Positions 1-5,148 of a DNA stretch of 5,148 bases are shown here, piece after piece. The stretch comes from UBA8110 sp964597275 (GTDB lineage Bacteria > SAR324 > NAC60-12): assembly GCA_964597275.1 (NCBI GenBank), contig CAZQXS010000184.1, positions 1 through 5,148 of the forward strand, given 5' to 3'. Position 1 is the stretch's first letter, and the number at the start of each line of letters is the position of its first letter. A model generated the notes under the pieces. It was given only the letters and a program-made list of their open reading frames with translations, searched no databases and was not told the DNA's origin. The translations under genes and the position numbers were made by a program.

Positions 1-69
1 TGCCAGCATCCCCCGTTTCACAGTTTTCTCAAGTTGTTTTGTGATCCCATCCGGACTTTGTGCCAAGCC

Positions 70-94
70 CACTTGCCCTTCTTGGGGCAATGTG
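70..94. other. Inverted repeat (hairpin) in the left leader
   Basis: TTGCCC (73-78) and GGGCAA (85-90) form a perfect 6-bp stem around a 6-base loop. CAC (70-72) and GTG (92-94) can extend it past a one-base bulge. A pyrimidine-rich stretch follows on the + strand, but it is not a clean T-run. It could be a weak terminator of an unseen upstream gene or a leader structure. The base pairing is seen; the role is a guess. Confidence 0.35.
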
Positions 95-111
95 CTTTCC
101 TGCTTTCTTTG

Positions 112-138
112 GGCGGTTCCTGATTTGGGAACCCCGCC
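112..138. other. GC-rich inverted repeat upstream of the propeller gene
   Basis: GGCGG TTCC (112-120) can pair with GGAA ... CCGCC (128-131 and 134-138), leaving a 7-base loop (121-127) and a CC bulge. The alternative GGTTCC/GGAACC stem uses 115-120 and 128-133. It ends about 50 bases before the likely start codon, so it would lie in the mRNA leader if transcription starts further upstream. No T-run follows on either strand, which argues against a simple terminator. No riboswitch family is recognised. Confidence 0.3.
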
Positions 139-189
139 AACTCCAATTCCTTGAAGAGAAAATCTGTGACAAACGAAGAGCAGGCAAGC

Positions 190-3396
<3,207 letters not shown>

Positions 3397-3413
3397 GACA
3401 GACTCCGCTTTTT

Positions 3414-4418
3414 CTAGCTTTCCGAAGCTCGCCACTGGCGGCCCTTGTCAGTCAGGCGGTATTGCTGCAAGCGGCTGTTGGGTTTGCCCGGAAGGGTCAT
3501 TTCGATCAGACCGTCAATCAGGGCAGGTTTGAGGTAACGCTCACGGAAGGATTTCCGGTCCAGCAGGCCGAGGGCGGATTGCAGGGCTTCCCGGCTCATC
3601 TCGCCTTGGATCACCGCCAGCAGTTTCCTGACTTGGGGGCTGACTTGGGGGCTGACTTGGGGGGCAGAGGTGGTCACAGCCTCTAGGATCATCCGAAGCA
3701 TGAAGGCAATGAACGGCGCGGAATCGGCCTGCTGGTAACTCTCCTGCAAGACTTGGTAATACTCGGCTTGATGCTCGAAGACCAAGCTTTCCACCGGGGT
3801 GTCGGCAAAGAGGGGATTCCAACGGGCCAGAATCAGACTCTGCCACAACCGCCCCATGCGACCGTTGCCGTCGGCAAAGGGGTGGATGAATTCGAACTCG
3901 TAGTGAAAAACCGAACTGGCGATGAGCGGATGCGCATCGGTGGTGGCGAGCCAGCGAAATAAATCACCCATCAGTTGGGGCACCCGCTCTGCTGGAGGAG
4001 CCATGTGGATCACCTGACCGCCTGCCATCACCCCCACCCCGCTACTCCGGTACACGCCAACCTCATCAATCAGGTTGGACATCAGTACACGATGCGCTTC
4101 CAGCAAATCCTTCTCGACTTCGGGCCTCCAAGTGTCGAAGCGGTCATAGGCGGACAAGGCGTTTTTCACCTCCTGCACCTCGCGGGGTGGAGCGATGACC
4201 CGCTTGCCCTCCAGAATCGCGGTGATCTGTGCTTCGCTCAGGGTGTTGCCCTCGATGGCCAGTGAGCCGTGAATGGTGCGAATGCGGTTGATACGCCGTA
4301 ACCGCAACGCCCTGACCTCACTGGAGAGAACGGCCAGCCGCCCGACGGCCTCGCTGATCTCGGCGACCCGATTGAGAATTTCCAGGGTGATCGTGTAGGG
4401 TGGCTGATAATCGCTCAT
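3414..4418 (-). CDS. Fic-domain protein with PQV-repeat linker and C-terminal winged helix
   Basis: A 334-residue protein, probably an AMP-transferase (or other nucleotidyl-/phosphotransferase) that modifies a hydroxyl side chain of a target protein. The Fic signature HPFADGNGRMGR is complete (H179, F181, D183, G184, N185, R187, R190). The flap region is near 123-150. An N-terminal SLAIEGN (52-58) fits the inhibitory motif (S/T)xxxE(G/N), with E56 the expected inhibitory glutamate, so it resembles the class with N-terminal autoinhibition, of which Shewanella SoFic is a known example. Residues 252-263 contain three PQV units, and about 264-328 looks like a winged-helix domain. The start is ATG at 4418 (MSDYQPPYTIT), which matches usual Fic N-termini. 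A 43-codon extension to a TTG at 4547 is possible but reads as non-coding and would span the proposed promoter. Its stop lies 17 bases from the stop of the convergent propeller gene. No antitoxin gene is adjacent. The target is unknown; DNA binding and self-regulation by the tail are inference. Confidence 0.9.
   Translation of the reverse strand: MSDYQPPYTITLEILNRVAEISEAVGRLAVLSSEVRALRLRRINRIRTIHGSLAIEGNTLSEAQITAILEGKRVIAPPREVQEVKNALSAYDRFDTWRPEVEKDLLEAHRVLMSNLIDEVGVYRSSGVGVMAGGQVIHMAPPAERVPQLMGDLFRWLATTDAHPLIASSVFHYEFEFIHPFADGNGRMGRLWQSLILARWNPLFADTPVESLVFEHQAEYYQVLQESYQQADSAPFIAFMLRMILEAVTTSAPQVSPQVSPQVRKLLAVIQGEMSREALQSALGLLDRKSFRERYLKPALIDGLIEMTLPGKPNSRLQQYRLTDKGRQWRASES
3628..3663 (-). 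repeat. Three perfect 12-bp tandem repeats inside the Fic gene
   Basis: CTGACTTGGGGG is present three times in a row on the + strand (3628-3639, 3640-3651, 3652-3663). Read on the coding strand it gives the linker residues APQVSPQVSPQV between the Fic fold and the predicted winged helix. The unit is a multiple of three, so copy-number change would alter linker length without breaking the frame. Perfect identity of the copies implies recent expansion by slippage or ongoing homogenisation. Confidence 0.9.
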
Positions 4419-4476
4419 GCGGAAACTGTCACTTGGATTCACAAGATGCTGATGAGTGCTTTTTGAAGGCCTCCGA

Positions 4477-4504
4477 AATATAGCATCTGCCCTGCGGTGT
4501 GCAA
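4477..4504 (-). promoter_or_regulatory. Possible sigma70-like promoter for the Fic gene
   Basis: On the minus strand TATATT (4482-4477) is a good -10 match. TTGCAC (4504-4499) is a poor -35 match, 16 bases upstream. The -10 ends about 58 bases before the ATG at 4418. This favours the shorter Fic start. No clear Shine-Dalgarno sequence precedes that ATG. Found by eye only; the -35 is weak. Confidence 0.3.
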
Positions 4505-4519
4505 GATGAAGTTCAGAGG

Positions 4520-4637
4520 ATGTGGAGTTTGCGCTATCGGAGTTCAAGGGTTAAGCTGGAAACCCCGGAACGTAAGCCGTTCGGGAACGACGAGGGCGGT
4601 GGAGGTGAAGGTGCGGTGGTCGTCTCTCGAAGGCTGA
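4520..4637 (+). pseudogene. Decayed 3' fragment of a second copy of the propeller gene
   Basis: Bases 4520-4618 align with 2731-2841 of the intact propeller gene. The encoded MWSLRYRSSRVK and LETPERKPFGNDEGGGGEG parallel VWNLRYPGPRVK and LEKPGYKPLGRGEGGGGGG. About 20 of 33 aligned residues are identical, with one four-codon gap. The DNA block 4523-4560 matches 2734-2771 at 29 of 38 bases. Similarity then stops, and 4626-4637 (CTCGAAGGCTGA) is identical to the last three sense codons and stop of the intact gene (3385-3396). It lies in a different frame from the first block. About 540 bases in between are absent, as is everything upstream of WNLRY. The first frame itself stays open from an ATG at 4520 to a TGA at 4664-4666, which overlaps the next gene's ATG. 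A translated 48-residue peptide is therefore possible, but relic status is much more likely. Confidence 0.7.
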
Positions 4638-4650
4638 AGTCCAAAGATCC

Positions 4651-4656
4651 AAGGAA
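4651..4656 (+). promoter_or_regulatory. Ribosome binding site of the SRPBCC gene
   Basis: AAGGAA lies six bases before ATG 4663, the clearest Shine-Dalgarno-like sequence in the window. It decides the start of the SRPBCC gene. It is also 14 bases downstream of the relic stop codon at 4635-4637, the spacing expected inside an operon. Confidence 0.65.
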
Positions 4657-4662
4657 ATCTTC

Positions 4663-5001
4663 ATGAAGTACACCGTGACTGTGGAAATTGAGGCTCCTCT
4701 TGAAAAAGTCATCTCGTTATTCGATGATCCGGACAACTGGGCGAAATGGCGAGATGGCTTTGTGAGTGCGGAGACTTTGCGGGGCAGTGCTGGTGCGGAA
4801 GGGGCACAGACCAAGCTGGTGAATCGAGTGGGCGGCAGAGTGACCGAGGTGCTTGAAACGGTTGAGCGCAAAAACCTGCCAGACGAGATGATCTGCATCT
4901 ACGAAGCCCCTGGGTTTTGGTTTGGAGCATGGAACCGAACCATCAATCGCTTTCGCCAACGGACCTCTGAGCGATCAGAGTGGCAGTTGGAGAGCGAGTA
5001 G
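4663..5001 (+). CDS. SRPBCC (START/Bet v1-like) family protein, C-terminally short
   Basis: A 112-residue protein opening with MKYTVTVEIEAPLEKVISLF, a typical first strand and helix of SRPBCC ligand-binding folds. DDPDNWAKW (21-29), the GG-containing strand (57-58), NLPDE (71-75) and YEAPGFWFG (80-88) follow the order I know from small cytosolic members. Those are usually about 140-150 residues and finish with a long amphipathic helix of the type GAFKKQ...FKxFAE. Here TAG at 4999-5001 comes just after EWQLESE, where relatives commonly continue ESEFxF, so the lid helix is missing. A residual helix-like reading exists out of frame at about 5013-5057. The gene may therefore be truncated by frameshift or deletion, or be a genuine short variant. 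The ATG is supported by AAGGAA at 4651. It lies downstream of the propeller-gene relic. Ligand and role are unknown. Base composition looks lower in GC than the propeller gene, by eye. Confidence 0.65.
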   Translation: MKYTVTVEIEAPLEKVISLFDDPDNWAKWRDGFVSAETLRGSAGAEGAQTKLVNRVGGRVTEVLETVERKNLPDEMICIYEAPGFWFGAWNRTINRFRQRTSERSEWQLESE

Positions 5002-5057
5002 CGTTTTTATGCTTCAACAAAAACTCTCTCGAAGCCTTCCACTTCATCTTTGTTGAA

Positions 5058-5148
5058 ATGCTCAAGTCTCGGAATCTGGTCAAGCTCACGGTCGCGGATT
5101 TTACCCTCCGCACCGGATACCAGATGGGCAAAACGCCGCTCCTGCCTT
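5058..5148 (+). CDS. Start of a gene running off the right edge (possible MFS-type transporter)
   Basis: From ATG 5058 a frame stays open to the window end and reads MLKSRNLVKLT, then VADFTLRTGYQMGKTPLLP. The short basic N-terminus, followed by a mostly apolar segment ending in a PLLP turn, resembles the first membrane segment of major facilitator superfamily transporters. With only 30 residues visible this is tentative. The same frame is open from 4971, with a GTG at 4980, so the start could be earlier and overlap the SRPBCC gene. No good Shine-Dalgarno sequence precedes 5058. If real, it would be co-directional with the SRPBCC gene, about 56 bases downstream of its stop. Confidence 0.35.
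   Translation, partial: MLKSRNLVKLTVADFTLRTGYQMGKTPLLP

Noticed and set aside
1..150. Open minus-strand frames at the left edge, one reading AQSPDGITKQLEKTVKRGMLA (segment 1-66)
   Set aside because: It looks faintly coding, but several frames are open here, no family was recognised and no start with a convincing ribosome site was found. A gene lying mostly outside the window cannot be excluded.
151..189. TTG at 151 as start of the propeller gene
   Set aside because: There is no Shine-Dalgarno sequence before it and the added 13 residues look unlike the family. ATG 190 or 214 is better supported.
3414..4418. Fic gene as half of a FicT/FicA-type toxin-antitoxin pair
   Set aside because: No small antitoxin gene is adjacent, and the inhibitory motif is already within the Fic protein itself.
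4419..4547. 43-codon N-terminal extension of the Fic protein from TTG 4547
   Set aside because: The extension is Ser/His/Arg-rich without Fic similarity, overlaps the likely promoter, and the internal MSDYQPPYTIT is a typical Fic start.

Overview
The window is moderately GC-rich bacterial DNA with three readable genes, one gene remnant and a partial gene at the right edge. Nothing in it fixes the taxon. A cytosolic-type BNR-propeller protein, a Fic protein with a winged-helix tail and a small SRPBCC protein would suit many soil or aquatic phyla (Verrucomicrobiota, Planctomycetota, Acidobacteriota or similar); this is a guess. No tRNA, rRNA, CRISPR array, transposase or integrase was recognised.

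Layout. Positions 1-189 are a leader with two inverted repeats. Positions 190-3396 (+) encode a protein of about 1068 residues made of a VPS10/sortilin-like BNR (Asp-box) beta-propeller, a beta-rich region and a helical C-terminus. Seventeen bases later, 3414-4418 (-) is a convergent gene for a 334-residue Fic-domain protein. It has an intact HPFxDGNGR motif, an N-terminal inhibitory motif, and a triplicated PQVS linker before a predicted winged-helix domain. Positions 4419-4662 hold a possible Fic promoter and a decayed piece of a second copy of the propeller gene's 3' end. Positions 4663-5001 (+) encode a short SRPBCC-like protein that lacks its usual C-terminus. A further reading frame, perhaps a membrane transporter, runs off the right edge from about 5058.

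Main observation. Positions 4520-4618 align with 2731-2841 of the propeller gene at both DNA and protein level, with one 12-base gap. The match is followed by a 12-base sequence identical to the last codons and stop of that gene (4626-4637 versus 3385-3396). About 540 bases between these blocks are missing. The Fic gene therefore lies between the intact 3' end of the propeller gene and the relic of a second 3' end. Joining the two 12-base repeats would place the propeller gene 25 bases upstream of the SRPBCC start codon and its good ribosome binding site. This suggests an ancestral propeller-SRPBCC operon that was split by a tandem duplication or by acquisition of the Fic gene.

No clearly new multi-gene system is visible. 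The value of the window is in this small history of duplication and decay, the repeat-built Fic linker, and the possibly broken SRPBCC gene.
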